Numbered from the stretch's first letter, positions 1-8,314 are shown. The stretch is 64,000 bases of DNA from an uncultured Pseudodesulfovibrio sp. (GCF_963675635.1 NZ_OY776488.1:124001-188000); one strand, 5' to 3'. Made by a program: numbers and translations. The notes: generated by a model from the sequence alone, not told the origin.

Positions 1-170
1 ACGGTGATGCCGCTGTCTTCGTGTTCGGCATGATCGTGGGTGCGGCCTTTGCCCATAACTTTGGATTGGCGAGTTCTCCCAAGGGTGTCGGTCCTCATGG
101 TATCGCTGCCGTATTCATAGGTCTGGCGGTCTGTCTGTTTATCGGTTTTACCATGCGCAAGAAGGCGTAA
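1..170 (+). CDS. YedE-like selenium/sulfur transporter, C-terminal end (partial)
   Basis: The reading frame is open from the window edge to a TAA at 168-170. It encodes about 55 residues with two hydrophobic stretches around a loop (NFGLASSPKGVG) and ends in a basic tail (MRKKA). This fits the last part of a YeeE/YedE-family membrane transporter, a family linked to uptake of thiosulfate or selenium compounds. The assignment rests partly on the next genes (TusA-like, DUF3343), which travel with YedE in selenium-metabolism cassettes. The start lies outside the window. Confidence 0.7.
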   Translation, partial: GDAAVFVFGMIVGAAFAHNFGLASSPKGVGPHGIAAVFIGLAVCLFIGFTMRKKA

Positions 171-180
171 GGAGTTCATC

Positions 181-399
181 ATGAGTGAAGTAGTTGATGC
201 ACGCGGTCTGTCCTGCCCTCAGCCGGTCCTGATCATGCTGCAAAAAATAGAGGCGATGGGATCTGGCAAAGTCGACATTCTGGTGGACACCGAGACAGCC
301 ATGGAAAACGTGTCTCGCGCTGCGGGAGCCAAAGGGTGGAGTGTCTCCGTGGTTTCCGAGTCAGACGAAGAATATCGTATTGAATTATCCAAGGGGTAA
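181..399 (+). CDS. TusA/YedF-family sulfur-carrier protein
   Basis: A 72-residue protein with the TusA signature near its N-terminus (DARGLSCPQPVL); Cys13 is the expected persulfide- or selenide-carrying residue. TusA-family proteins pass sulfur between enzymes in the cytoplasm, and YedF-type members are tied to selenium metabolism. The ribosome site AAGGAG at 168-173 overlaps the stop of the upstream transporter gene, so the two are probably co-transcribed. It is followed after 3 bases by the DUF3343 gene. Family assignment is firm; whether the cargo is sulfur or selenium is inferred from context. Confidence 0.85.
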   Translation: MSEVVDARGLSCPQPVLIMLQKIEAMGSGKVDILVDTETAMENVSRAAGAKGWSVSVVSESDEEYRIELSKG

Positions 400-402
400 C
401 GC

Positions 403-954
403 TTGAGTTTCCTGGAAACTATCAGGCAAAAGCTATTTGGCAACAAGGATGGGCAGCGCGCGGATCGCGGGCTGCTCGTCTTCGAGAATACAAGCGAAGT
501 CATCCGGGCCGAGCGGGTACTCCGTGCCGAAGGCTGGGATATCAAGGTCATGGGGCCGCCTCCGGAAATTCAAACCGGATGCGATCTCGTGGTTGAGTTC
601 CCGCTTATCGAGGGACTGAATATCCTGCGCAGTCTGGAGGAAAACGGTTCGACACCCCTTGATGTAGTGCCGGTTACCGGGCCTTTGCTTGATCCTGTGG
701 ATCTCTATCAGATCAAGGACTTTGGGAAATACCTGATGGTCCGGGCTGCCAATATGAAATTGACAGTGGATAAATCAACACTGGTCATCGTCAATATATC
801 CGGTGGAGGATGCCCGGATGTGCCATTCCTTGCGGCGCAGATGATCGGCAAAACTTTGGATGAAGCGCCTGCGCCGCGTGAAATCGGTCACACTTTGTGC
901 GGCTATGCTCTTGATCTGGCGTATCAGGAAGTGAGGCGTTTATGCTCGCGATAG
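403..954 (+). CDS. DUF3343 putative Se/S-carrier protein
   Basis: A 183-residue soluble protein starting with TTG 3 bases after the TusA-like gene. Residues about 22-95 (from RGLLVFENTSEVIRAERVL) resemble DUF3343, a small domain often found beside YedE/YedF and thought to handle sulfur or selenium. The C-terminal half has a short glycine-cysteine motif (NISGGGCPDVPF) and a second cysteine (GHTLCGYALD), possibly redox or carrier residues. Its end overlaps the next start by 13 bases, indicating one operon. The function of the C-terminal half is not known to me. Confidence 0.7.
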   Translation: MSFLETIRQKLFGNKDGQRADRGLLVFENTSEVIRAERVLRAEGWDIKVMGPPPEIQTGCDLVVEFPLIEGLNILRSLEENGSTPLDVVPVTGPLLDPVDLYQIKDFGKYLMVRAANMKLTVDKSTLVIVNISGGGCPDVPFLAAQMIGKTLDEAPAPREIGHTLCGYALDLAYQEVRRLCSR

Positions 955-1811
955 TCGGAACCATTCCCGATCTGGATGTGCCGGTACTGGATGCGCCTGT
1001 GACGATCAGGGACGGTGAACTGTCGGTAAACGGCAGGATTATTTCTCCAGACCGGGGAACTCCGGCTCTGCTGGCAGCAGCCGTCGAGGCATCTCTGTAT
1101 CTGAATGAACCCTTGCCCCATGCCTTTCTGGTGGGCGATCAAGGCAGGGGAGATGGCAGCCGTGAGCTGTATGCCCACTTGGTGGATGTGTTGCCGAATC
1201 GGGATTATTCAACCATTGTTTTTCATTACCTTCAGCCGGATGTGGACTGGCACAACAAGGTACTTCTGGCTGTTCAGGAAATGGTGCAGCCACCCAGACT
1301 TATTGCGGACGCCGGGTTCATGTATGCAGCCAAGATGAGCGGGCAGGCTCCGGCCTATGATCTGTTTACGCCTGATGCCGGAGAATTGGCTTTTCTTGCC
1401 GATGAAACGGCTCCCCATCCTTTTTATACACGCGGTTTTATCCTGCATGACGAAAACCATACCCCGGATCTTGTTGCCCGTGCGTATGCTCATGAGAATG
1501 CGGCGACCACGCTGTTGGTCAAAGGGAATATCGATTATGTGGCAGACAGAGGCGGGATTATTCATACAGTGTCTAAGCCGGTTGCCGAATCCATGGAAGC
1601 CATGGGCGGCACGGGTGATACTGTAACAGGAATGGTCTCTGTCCTGATAGAGTCCGGGTTGCCGGTCACTGAAGCAGCTCTCCACAGTCTTAGGGCAAAT
1701 CGAATGGCAGGTGTGATGACCAATCCTACCCCGGCGACGCGGGTGGGAAAACTTGTTCCCTTTATTTCTGAAGCACTCAGTTTGGTTGGTGTCGTTGAAC
1801 CGAGGACGTAA
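942..1811 (+). CDS. Sugar-kinase/NAD(P)HX-dehydratase-fold protein
   Basis: A 289-residue cytoplasmic protein. The motif AMGGTGDTVTGM near residue 225 matches the nucleotide-binding GxGD loop of the ribokinase-like fold, most like the C-terminal domain of NAD(P)H-hydrate dehydratase (YjeF/Nnr). LFTPDAGELAFL around residue 143 fits the TPN/H-xGE stretch of that family. It lacks the epimerase half of Nnr. It overlaps the DUF3343 gene by 13 bases, ends the operon, and is followed by a strong terminator. The substrate is unknown; association with a selenium/sulfur cassette hints at a dedicated role. Confidence 0.6.
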   Translation: MLAIVGTIPDLDVPVLDAPVTIRDGELSVNGRIISPDRGTPALLAAAVEASLYLNEPLPHAFLVGDQGRGDGSRELYAHLVDVLPNRDYSTIVFHYLQPDVDWHNKVLLAVQEMVQPPRLIADAGFMYAAKMSGQAPAYDLFTPDAGELAFLADETAPHPFYTRGFILHDENHTPDLVARAYAHENAATTLLVKGNIDYVADRGGIIHTVSKPVAESMEAMGGTGDTVTGMVSVLIESGLPVTEAALHSLRANRMAGVMTNPTPATRVGKLVPFISEALSLVGVVEPRT

Positions 1812-1841
1812 AAGTCAACATGAGTTGAATGTATTGAATAT

Positions 1842-1875
1842 GAAAGGCCGGTATCGGGGACGATACCGGCCTTTC
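1842..1875. terminator. Rho-independent terminator between convergent genes
   Basis: Perfect 15-bp inverted repeat (GAAAGGCCGGTATCG) with a 4-base loop GGGA, between the converging 942-1811 and 1906-3993 genes. The palindrome can terminate transcription from both sides. Confidence 0.8.
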
Positions 1876-1905
1876 AATATTTGGGGGTGAGAGGTGGTAA
1901 TTGTA

Positions 1906-3993
1906 TTATTTGGAAACGGACACGAAGTGCTCTTGCATGGCAATGGCTCCGCCGCCCTTGTCCCACTTCTTGATGCCTTTGGAGAGGAGCAGGTTGTCTG
2001 CGGCTCCCATGCCTTTGGCGCGGGACTCACACGGCAGCTTGTGATCGAAGCCGTGGATCATGAACACACATTCGGGGTGGACAAAGTCGGTGACGAATGC
2101 CCGGATCTTTGATGAGTAGTCTGCGTTGGAAATCGAGACATAATCATCGTTTGCGATGCCGAGTTCTTCAGCGCGTTTGGTATTGATCCAGAGAGTGTTC
2201 TCCGGCATCTGCTCGAAAAGCAGGGCGTTGTTGACAGTGTGTCCCTGAGTGTGCAGAGCACAGCGACCAAAGGTGATGCGGAATTTTCCTTCAGGTGGAC
2301 GCTCAGGCGACTCGTAAGGTTTCAAAGAAGGTTGTCCATCAGCTTCAAGTTTGGCGTCGATCATCTGGACCTTGCCGGACGGTGTCTTGAAAGACCCTTC
2401 CTTGACTGGCTTATACAGCGGATCTGAAGCCAACGACACTATACCTGTCGCGTCGAAATCGGACAGGGATACCCCCGTGCCTTCCAGCTGGAATTTCCAG
2501 ATATCTTCGATATCTTCGTAAACCAATTTGTCAAGACCGAAACGTTTTGCCAGGCCGGAGTATATTTCCCAGATGGCTTTGGTGTCGTAGACAGGCTGGA
2601 CAGCACGCTTGCGAACCTGGAAAGCGGGCTTGGGACCGTTCTTGGTCATGATAATTTCATCACGTTCCAGATAGGGCGAGATGGGCAGTACGACATCGGC
2701 ATGCCATGCGGTGTCGGACCATGAGAAGGTCGGGACCACCAGCAGTTCGATATTGTCCCACAGGGTTTTGACGTGCGGTGCATCCGGGAATGCCATGAGC
2801 GGATCATGCCTGTGGCATATATACGCCTTGATCGGATACGGATTTTCATCGACAGCAGCATCATACGCGAGATGCACCAGGCCGGGGCCGGCATCGAAGT
2901 GCTTGCGGCCTTCCATCCAACCGACGCCGTCGGCGCGTTTGCCTTCGGGTTTGGGATAGAGTTCCATGAAGCTGTTGAGCCCCTTGGCTCCGACATCACC
3001 CGGCTTGTTCATGAACGGCAGGCCGCCCTTGGCACCGATCGCACCCATGAGGGCATTGATGATGTAAATGGTCCGGGACATGTAAAAGGAGTCGCTGTAA
3101 CGGGCTGTCATCCAGCCTGGATGCCAGAGAATGGACGGTGCGGCTTCAGCCAACTGATGACAGAAGTCACGGATGGCATCGGCCTTGATCCCGGTTTCTT
3201 CCTCGGCCCATTCCGGGGTGTATTGCTGGACGAAGTCCTTGAGCAGGTCAAAGTCCTCAACCCAGTTGGCTACAAAATCCTTGTCGTACAATTCATTATT
3301 AATAATGACGTTGATAACGGCGAGGTTGAAGGCGTAGTCAGTGCCGGGACGGATCATGAAGAAATTGTCAGACTTGGTGGCGGGGACGTTGGCCCGGATG
3401 TCAATGACAGAAAGTTTACACCCGTCGCCCATGGCGTTGAGCAGGTTGTTGACTTCAGCCACGTTGACGGCTTCGAAAATATTTCGTTGTTGCAGAATGA
3501 CGTGCTTGGCATTCTTCAGGTCGTAGGAAACGCCTTTGCGACCAAAACCGAACACGGAAAGAGCCGCGTTCTGGACATTGCGCGCGCATGCCGAGTCGTG
3601 GTTATTGTAGTTGGCAGTGCCGATGCCGCGCAGGAAGGCACGATAGAAATCGCGGAACGGGCCGCCTCGGTCGGAAAACAGGACAGCGTCCTTACCGTAG
3701 GTTTCCTGAATGCGTTTCAGCTCGTCGGCCACGTAGTCCAGGGCTTCGTCCCAGGACACCTGCTTCCATTTGCCTTCCCCACGCTTGCCCGTGCGGACCA
3801 TGGGGTATTGGGGGCGTTCTTCATCATAGGTCAGCGCCGTGCCGGCTGCTCCTCGAGGGCACAGGGCTCCCATGATGCCCGGTGCGTCCGGATTGCCCTG
3901 AATGTACTCGGCTTTTCCGTCGACCACTTCGACTTGAATGGGGCAGCGCACAGAGCACATGCCACAGATACTTTTCACATATTCTTTGTTCAT
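1906..3993 (-). CDS. Molybdopterin oxidoreductase (Psr/Phs-like), no Tat signal
   Basis: A 695-residue enzyme of the DMSO-reductase superfamily. Cys10, Cys13, Cys17 and Cys45 (CGMCSVRC and LCPRG) form the N-terminal [4Fe-4S] site. Cys136 (HDSACARN) is at the position expected for the Mo/W ligand. The C-terminal part (from about residue 575, FRITFGRC) is the molydopterin dinucleotide-binding domain. The start has a strong site (AGGAGG). No twin-arginine signal precedes the cluster, so it should be cytoplasmic, unlike classical thiosulfate or polysulfide reductases. It diverges from a ferredoxin subunit and a TauE/SafE exporter, suggesting sulfur-oxyanion or polysulfide chemistry. The substrate cannot be read from the sequence. 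Confidence 0.88.
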   Translation of the reverse strand: MNKEYVKSICGMCSVRCPIQVEVVDGKAEYIQGNPDAPGIMGALCPRGAAGTALTYDEERPQYPMVRTGKRGEGKWKQVSWDEALDYVADELKRIQETYGKDAVLFSDRGGPFRDFYRAFLRGIGTANYNNHDSACARNVQNAALSVFGFGRKGVSYDLKNAKHVILQQRNIFEAVNVAEVNNLLNAMGDGCKLSVIDIRANVPATKSDNFFMIRPGTDYAFNLAVINVIINNELYDKDFVANWVEDFDLLKDFVQQYTPEWAEEETGIKADAIRDFCHQLAEAAPSILWHPGWMTARYSDSFYMSRTIYIINALMGAIGAKGGLPFMNKPGDVGAKGLNSFMELYPKPEGKRADGVGWMEGRKHFDAGPGLVHLAYDAAVDENPYPIKAYICHRHDPLMAFPDAPHVKTLWDNIELLVVPTFSWSDTAWHADVVLPISPYLERDEIIMTKNGPKPAFQVRKRAVQPVYDTKAIWEIYSGLAKRFGLDKLVYEDIEDIWKFQLEGTGVSLSDFDATGIVSLASDPLYKPVKEGSFKTPSGKVQMIDAKLEADGQPSLKPYESPERPPEGKFRITFGRCALHTQGHTVNNALLFEQMPENTLWINTKRAEELGIANDDYVSISNADYSSKIRAFVTDFVHPECVFMIHGFDHKLPCESRAKGMGAADNLLLSKGIKKWDKGGGAIAMQEHFVSVSK

Positions 3994-4090
3994 AACTCTC
4001 CTCCTGAACAGACGGGATGGAACTTTGCGCTTTTTTAGGTATAATGGAACCTATCTTTGCAGGGAGCCACTACGCAACATATTACCACCG

Positions 4091-4106
4091 TGTGAAATGT
4101 ATCACA
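4091..4106. promoter_or_regulatory. CRP/FNR-family palindrome (HcpR-like), site 1
   Basis: TGTGAAATGTATCACA has the TGTGA-N6-TCACA form of CRP/FNR-family operators; HcpR regulators of Desulfovibrio recognise this kind of site. It lies between the divergent oxidoreductase and ferredoxin genes, about 50 bases before a possible plus-strand -10 box (TATAAT, 4140-4145). Confidence 0.6.
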
Positions 4107-4155
4107 ATATTTTTCTTCCTTTTTTAGTTCGAATTGCATTATAATGTGCCCAAAT

Positions 4156-4171
4156 TGAGAAATGTGTCACA
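4156..4171. promoter_or_regulatory. CRP/FNR-family palindrome (HcpR-like), site 2
   Basis: TGAGAAATGTGTCACA is a second TGTGA-N6-TCACA element with one mismatch in the left arm, 65 bases from site 1 centre to centre. It lies just downstream of the candidate TATAAT at 4140-4145, where binding would be expected to block transcription of the ferredoxin operon. Confidence 0.5.
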
Positions 4172-4264
4172 AGCAGGGGTGGCGTTGACCGTCAGCGCAT
4201 TTTTCTCCAAAGCATAGGGTATCCAAGGAACTGCGCGTTCAACAGAAGTCTTTTGAGGTGTAAA

Positions 4265-4711
4265 ATGGCCAGTTATCGAATTAAGTTTGACAAGACACGG
4301 TGTATTGCCTGCGACGCATGCCTTGTTCACTGCAAAGTGAAAAACAAGGTGCCGGCAGGAATTTCTCTTAACCGTCTTACCGTGGAAGGTCCCATTGCTG
4401 ATGAAGATGGGAAACCCACCGCCAAGATAAAATATCAGACTTGCATGCATTGCAAAAAGCCTGAATGTGTTCCCGCATGCCCCACAGGGGCCATGTATAA
4501 GCGAGAGGACGGGCTTGTTCTGGTTGATCTGGACAAGTGTGATGGCTGCAAGGCGTGTATCGAAGCGTGCCCTTGGTCGGTTCCTGTTTTCAACGAACAG
4601 ACTGGCAAGATCATGAAATGTGATTATTGCGTGGATCGGGTGGATGCCGGTGGCACACCTGCCTGCGTAACCGGATGTACGGCTCAGGCTCTGAGTTTCA
4701 TTCGGAAATAG
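4265..4711 (+). CDS. 4Fe-4S ferredoxin subunit (PhsB/DmsB-like)
   Basis: A 148-residue polyferredoxin with cysteine groups in order: CIACDACLVHC (N-terminal), CMHCKKPECVPACP (mid), CDGCKACIEACP, then CDYC and CVTGC. This is the pattern of electron-transfer subunits of molybdopterin oxidoreductases, which carry up to four [4Fe-4S] clusters. The ATG at 4265 follows a GAGGTG ribosome site at 4255-4260 and is preferred over an upstream TTG. No signal peptide, so it is cytoplasmic, like its likely catalytic partner on the other strand. It probably forms an operon with the following exporter. Confidence 0.88.
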   Translation: MASYRIKFDKTRCIACDACLVHCKVKNKVPAGISLNRLTVEGPIADEDGKPTAKIKYQTCMHCKKPECVPACPTGAMYKREDGLVLVDLDKCDGCKACIEACPWSVPVFNEQTGKIMKCDYCVDRVDAGGTPACVTGCTAQALSFIRK

Positions 4712-4793
4712 ATTGGTTCATTCTTTCCGACGGGGTTGTCGGGGAGTGATATTTTGGGGTTTTTTTAACATTATTCAAGAGGAGGAGGTAACA

Positions 4794-5921
4794 GTGTTAC
4801 GTTCCAAAAATGCAGTCCTGTTGCTGGCTCTGGTTGCTGTCGTGTGTCTCATGGCAGAACCTGCATGGGCCGACCGTCTGGCTGACGCGATTGCCGAAGC
4901 CAAACCCCAGGGTGAGCCCGGCTATCTGGGCATCCCCGGTGGTCCGCAGCTCAACATCATCATCGGTCTCGTATGGGCTATCTGGGTTGGTTGGATTTTC
5001 TCTACCGTCGGCGCATTCGGCGGCATCATGGCCGGTGTCGGTCATATTACCATTTATGGTCTTGGCGACTACGCCAGTTCCTTCGGCAAGGGCACTCAGA
5101 TGAACAAGGTCGTCACCGACTCCATCCGTGTGTCTAACCAGTGGTTGGTTGGTTGTTCCGCAGCGTTGTCTTCTTTCAACTACTTCAAAGCCGGTCGTCT
5201 GGTGCTGCCCCTGGGTATTGCTCTGGCTATCGGTTCTGTCGCCGGTTCCTGGCTGGTTCCCTGGCTCACCGCCGGTAAGATCAGCCTGAAGGCTTATCTT
5301 GGTTACTTTGGCCTGTTCGTACTGTTCCTGGGTTGTTATCTCACCTATGAGACCACCCCCAGAGGCCAAGCCGGTAAAAAGGCTGCCAAGGAAGCTGCAA
5401 CTGCTTTCCAGAATTCTGTCAAAAAGCAGCAGGAAGGCGCGGATGTCGATATGGCTGAAATGGGCGTCAAGGTTCAGAAGTTCACGCCTACCGCTTGTGA
5501 ATTCACCTTCTTCGGCGTCGAGTTCAGCTTTAATCCGCTGATCCCGGTTGTCGGTGGTTTCTTCATCGCAGCCATGGCTTCCTTCCTCGGTGTTGGCGGC
5601 GGCTTCCTTCTGGTGCCGTTCCTGACTTCCGTTGCCGGTCTGCCCATGTACCTGGTTGCCGGTACTTCCGCTCTGGCCGTTTTCATCGGTATGCTCAACT
5701 CCATTGCTTCCTACATGCTGCTCAAGCAGACGCCGGTTGCATGGGGCTTGATCGGCGCCGAGCTTGTCGGTATCGTCATCGGTTCTATCATTGGACCCAA
5801 GACTTCCAAGTTCATCCCGGACAGAGTCCTGAAGTATATCTTCATCGTTCTGGCCGTGTACGTTGGCGTTCGCTACACCTCCAAGGGCTTCCTGGGCTAC
5901 TCCCTGGTTCCCCCCTTCTAA
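4794..5921 (+). CDS. TauE/SafE-family anion exporter
   Basis: A 375-residue membrane protein. The GTG start at 4794 follows GGAGGAGGT at 4781-4789. The first 26 residues form a signal-like segment ending in EPAWA. The body has two homologous halves of several membrane spans, each with glycine-rich FGGIMAGVGH or FLGVGGGFLLVP motifs typical of TauE/SafE (formerly DUF81), separated by a charged cytoplasmic loop (about residues 190-245). The family exports sulfite, sulfoacetate and related anions. Next to a molybdopterin oxidoreductase and ferredoxin, it may move a sulfur oxyanion made or used by that enzyme (inference). Confidence 0.85.
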   Translation: MLRSKNAVLLLALVAVVCLMAEPAWADRLADAIAEAKPQGEPGYLGIPGGPQLNIIIGLVWAIWVGWIFSTVGAFGGIMAGVGHITIYGLGDYASSFGKGTQMNKVVTDSIRVSNQWLVGCSAALSSFNYFKAGRLVLPLGIALAIGSVAGSWLVPWLTAGKISLKAYLGYFGLFVLFLGCYLTYETTPRGQAGKKAAKEAATAFQNSVKKQQEGADVDMAEMGVKVQKFTPTACEFTFFGVEFSFNPLIPVVGGFFIAAMASFLGVGGGFLLVPFLTSVAGLPMYLVAGTSALAVFIGMLNSIASYMLLKQTPVAWGLIGAELVGIVIGSIIGPKTSKFIPDRVLKYIFIVLAVYVGVRYTSKGFLGYSLVPPF

Positions 5922-5946
5922 GTCGCGATCAGTTACAGCATTCAAT

Positions 5947-5973
5947 GGAGGCCGCCCGTCTCGGGCGGCCTCC
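5947..5973 (+). terminator. Terminator or attenuator after TauE/SafE gene
   Basis: Twelve-bp stem GGAGGCCGCCCG with a 3-base loop, 26 bases after the exporter stop. It has no long T-run, so readthrough into the next membrane gene is possible. Confidence 0.65.
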
Positions 5974-5993
5974 TCAAACCAACAGGATAGACC

Positions 5994-6602
5994 ATGACAG
6001 GCCAAATGATTTACGAATTTCTTGATCCCTGGATGATCTGGGCATTTCGCACCAGTGACAATCCGTATATGGGATTCACAATAGGTCTCATATGGGTCTG
6101 TCTTTTGACGACCGTCATCGGCGAGACCTGCATGGCCGGTGTCTATTTCCTGAACAAACGCCACTTCGCCAAGATCAACCGGGATATGGTCGATCACCAC
6201 AATCTGTCTGTCAGAGCTCTGGGTGTAAAAGACAAGACCGCCTGGAAGGCATGTAATTCCATTGCCAACGATGCTTTCGGCAAGAATTTCTTTTCTCGTA
6301 TGGCGCTGTTTGCCTCTTCTTTGTGGGTAGTGCCTTTCGCTATCGGCTGGCTGTTCTATCGTTTTGGGCAGGTTGATTTTGCCGTGCCGCTTCTCGGCTC
6401 TGTCGGTCCGGCTTTTGTTTTCATCCCGGTATATATTGTAAGTCGCATTCTTTTCAGCAGAGCAAAACCATGGCTGCCGTTTTTCCGCACCATCAAACGG
6501 AAGGTGCAGGAAAACGAAGCCACCGACGACATGATGACCTTCATGGATCTGGTGCAAAAGAAAGATCAGCAGGGCGACACGCCGATACCGGAAAAATCCT
6601 GA
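5994..6602 (+). CDS. Unrecognised three-span membrane protein
   Basis: A 202-residue protein I cannot assign to a named family. Hydrophobic spans are visible near residues 26-48, 101-123 and 128-152, with a charged cytoplasmic C-terminus (about 160-202). Between spans 1 and 2 is a polar stretch with a conserved-looking VDHHNLSVRALGVKD. It follows the TauE/SafE gene after a hairpin and ends at another terminator, so it may be an accessory of that exporter. The start ATG follows a weak AGGATAG site. Confidence 0.6.
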   Translation: MTGQMIYEFLDPWMIWAFRTSDNPYMGFTIGLIWVCLLTTVIGETCMAGVYFLNKRHFAKINRDMVDHHNLSVRALGVKDKTAWKACNSIANDAFGKNFFSRMALFASSLWVVPFAIGWLFYRFGQVDFAVPLLGSVGPAFVFIPVYIVSRILFSRAKPWLPFFRTIKRKVQENEATDDMMTFMDLVQKKDQQGDTPIPEKS

Positions 6603-6618
6603 TTATCGATATCACGCA

Positions 6619-6642
6619 AAAGCCGCCCACGAGGGCGGCTTT
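6619..6642. terminator. Terminator between convergent genes
   Basis: Ten-bp stem AAAGCCGCCC, loop ACGA, then TTTGTTCTTT. It ends the sulfur/redox operon and may also serve the converging PH-domain gene. Confidence 0.8.
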
Positions 6643-6672
6643 GTTCTTTGAAATGGGAAATGGGATGTGGCG

Positions 6673-7185
6673 TCATGGAGCCGCATTTGTCACGGCTTCC
6701 CTGAATCCTTCCAAATCGGAAGGGCCGAGAAGGTAGAAGCGCTCGGCGGTCTGGATGCAGACCACGTCCGGTCGGTTGGAAACGACGACAGCCTCCTTGT
6801 CATCCTTGATCAGGACGACGCCGGATTTGTAACCGCCGAAGCTCATGTGTTTCTTGGCCTTGGTGATCTTGAAGGCTTCGTCCGTATTGAGATTGGCGTC
6901 AAAGATCTTTTCCACGCTTGCCCAGGGGATGACGGCAGAGGCAAAAGGCGGTGCAGCCAACAGGATGCCTTCGTCAGCCACGGTGATGGATGCGCGTTTG
7001 GGTGTGATGTAAAGCATGTACCAGTAGAATATCGACAAGGGACCGGCAACGGCGATCAGGCAAATGCCTGTCCATGTCAGGCCGGAGTTGAAGCTCCAGG
7101 CCACGGCTGCTGCGACGGCTGTCACGGCAATCAGGAAAAGAGCCAGAATGAATGTATGCATCGGGACTTTGTATGTAGTGGCCAT
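6673..7185 (-). CDS. Membrane protein with bacterial PH-like domain
   Basis: A 170-residue protein with two membrane spans close together at residues about 10-30 and 38-60, followed by a soluble domain (about 62-165) rich in beta-strand patterning: ASITVADEGILL, IPWASVEKI, GVVLIKDDKEAVVVS, FYLLGPSDLEGF. This layout matches small membrane-anchored bacterial PH (YdbS/bPH type) proteins, whose roles are poorly known. It stands alone between two plus-strand units. Confidence 0.55.
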   Translation of the reverse strand: MATTYKVPMHTFILALFLIAVTAVAAAVAWSFNSGLTWTGICLIAVAGPLSIFYWYMLYITPKRASITVADEGILLAAPPFASAVIPWASVEKIFDANLNTDEAFKITKAKKHMSFGGYKSGVVLIKDDKEAVVVSNRPDVVCIQTAERFYLLGPSDLEGFREAVTNAAP

Positions 7186-7336
7186 GTATGTTCTCCTTGA
7201 TGGCGCTGTCAGTTCGCGTTGGAGTATTCATACTGGCAATGGCGGCGGTTGCCAAGGGATATGACATGTTGGACTGCATGAAGAATTTCTGTATTGTTAC
7301 AAGGGAGTTCGTTGAGGGACAACTCATGGATCGCGC

Positions 7337-8302
7337 ATGAAGACTGATATGATGATGAAAAGATTTCAAATTGCCTTTCGGGGCTTTTGGGTCGTGGGCT
7401 GTCTTGCGATGCTTGCGATCGTATCGCTGGGGTTGACGGGCTGTTCTGACGAGGAAGCCATCGAGGTGGATTTGTCCAAGCGAGAAACCCTGGTCCCGCC
7501 CCGGCAGGTCAAGGCCATTACCTACGCCTATCTCCCCCAATACTCACACACCATTTCCTACCAGCGGCATCGGCAATTGCTCGAGTATTTGCGCAATGCC
7601 ACCGGGTTGCCCCTCAGACAGATTTTTCCGGATACTTTTGATGAACACATCAAGATGGTGGAGCGGGGTGAAATCGATATTTCCTATTCCAATCCCTTTG
7701 TTTACATCCGACTGGCCGAAGTCGGTGCTACGGCTTTTGCCGGTATTGTCGAGCCGTCGGGTCATCCTGACTTTCAAGGACAGATCATTTGCCGCAAAGA
7801 CAACCCTGACCTGAATACTATCGCCGATTGCCGAGGTAAGCGGTGGATTGCCGTTGATCCTGAATCAGCCGGTGGTTTTTTGTTCCCGCTCGGGTTATTC
7901 TATGACAACAATATTACAGTAAGTGATTTTGAGACAGTTGACTTCGCTCCGGGTCCTGGTGGAAAGCAGGAGAAAGTTGTTTTGGCTGTTCACGCTGGAG
8001 CCTTCGATATCGGGACCATCCGCAAGGGAACACTTGATGTTGTCGCCGGAAAGATCAATCTCGACGATATCCGTGTCTTGGCAGAGACCCGGTTGTATCC
8101 CGGCTGGGTTTACGCGGCTCGTAAAGGGCTTGACCCGGAGGTCGTCCATGCCATTTCCCATGCCATGTTCAGTTTGAACTACGGGCGTGAGTCTGACCAG
8201 GATATTTTATCCTCGGCCGGAATGCACGGTATTATTCCCGTGCGTGATTCAGACTATGATCCGGTTAGAGAACTGGTCGGTAAACTCGGTCTAGACCAAT
8301 AG
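7337..8302 (+). CDS. PhnD-like periplasmic binding lipoprotein
   Basis: A 321-residue protein whose N-terminus has a basic, hydrophobic leader and lipobox (LTGC near residue 36), so it is probably a lipoprotein. The body resembles phosphate/phosphonate-type (PhnD) substrate-binding proteins: YLPQYSHTISYQRHRQLLEYL near the start, then DISYSNPFVYI, FAGIVEPSG and GGFLFPLGLFYD. No ABC permease or ATPase lies nearby; instead a histidine kinase follows after 12 bases. The protein therefore more likely presents a ligand to the kinase than feeds a transporter (inference). Several ATG codons near 7337 make the exact start uncertain. Confidence 0.8.
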   Translation: MKTDMMMKRFQIAFRGFWVVGCLAMLAIVSLGLTGCSDEEAIEVDLSKRETLVPPRQVKAITYAYLPQYSHTISYQRHRQLLEYLRNATGLPLRQIFPDTFDEHIKMVERGEIDISYSNPFVYIRLAEVGATAFAGIVEPSGHPDFQGQIICRKDNPDLNTIADCRGKRWIAVDPESAGGFLFPLGLFYDNNITVSDFETVDFAPGPGGKQEKVVLAVHAGAFDIGTIRKGTLDVVAGKINLDDIRVLAETRLYPGWVYAARKGLDPEVVHAISHAMFSLNYGRESDQDILSSAGMHGIIPVRDSDYDPVRELVGKLGLDQ

Positions 8303-8314
8303 GCAGGTTCAGAC

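Noticed and set aside
2773-4038. 421-codon antisense frame opposite the molybdopterin oxidoreductase
   Set aside because: The minus-strand gene has all family motifs; the antisense product has none.
4797-6557. 586-codon antisense frame across the TauE/SafE and membrane protein genes
   Set aside because: It crosses two recognisable genes and a hairpin, and shows no protein motifs.
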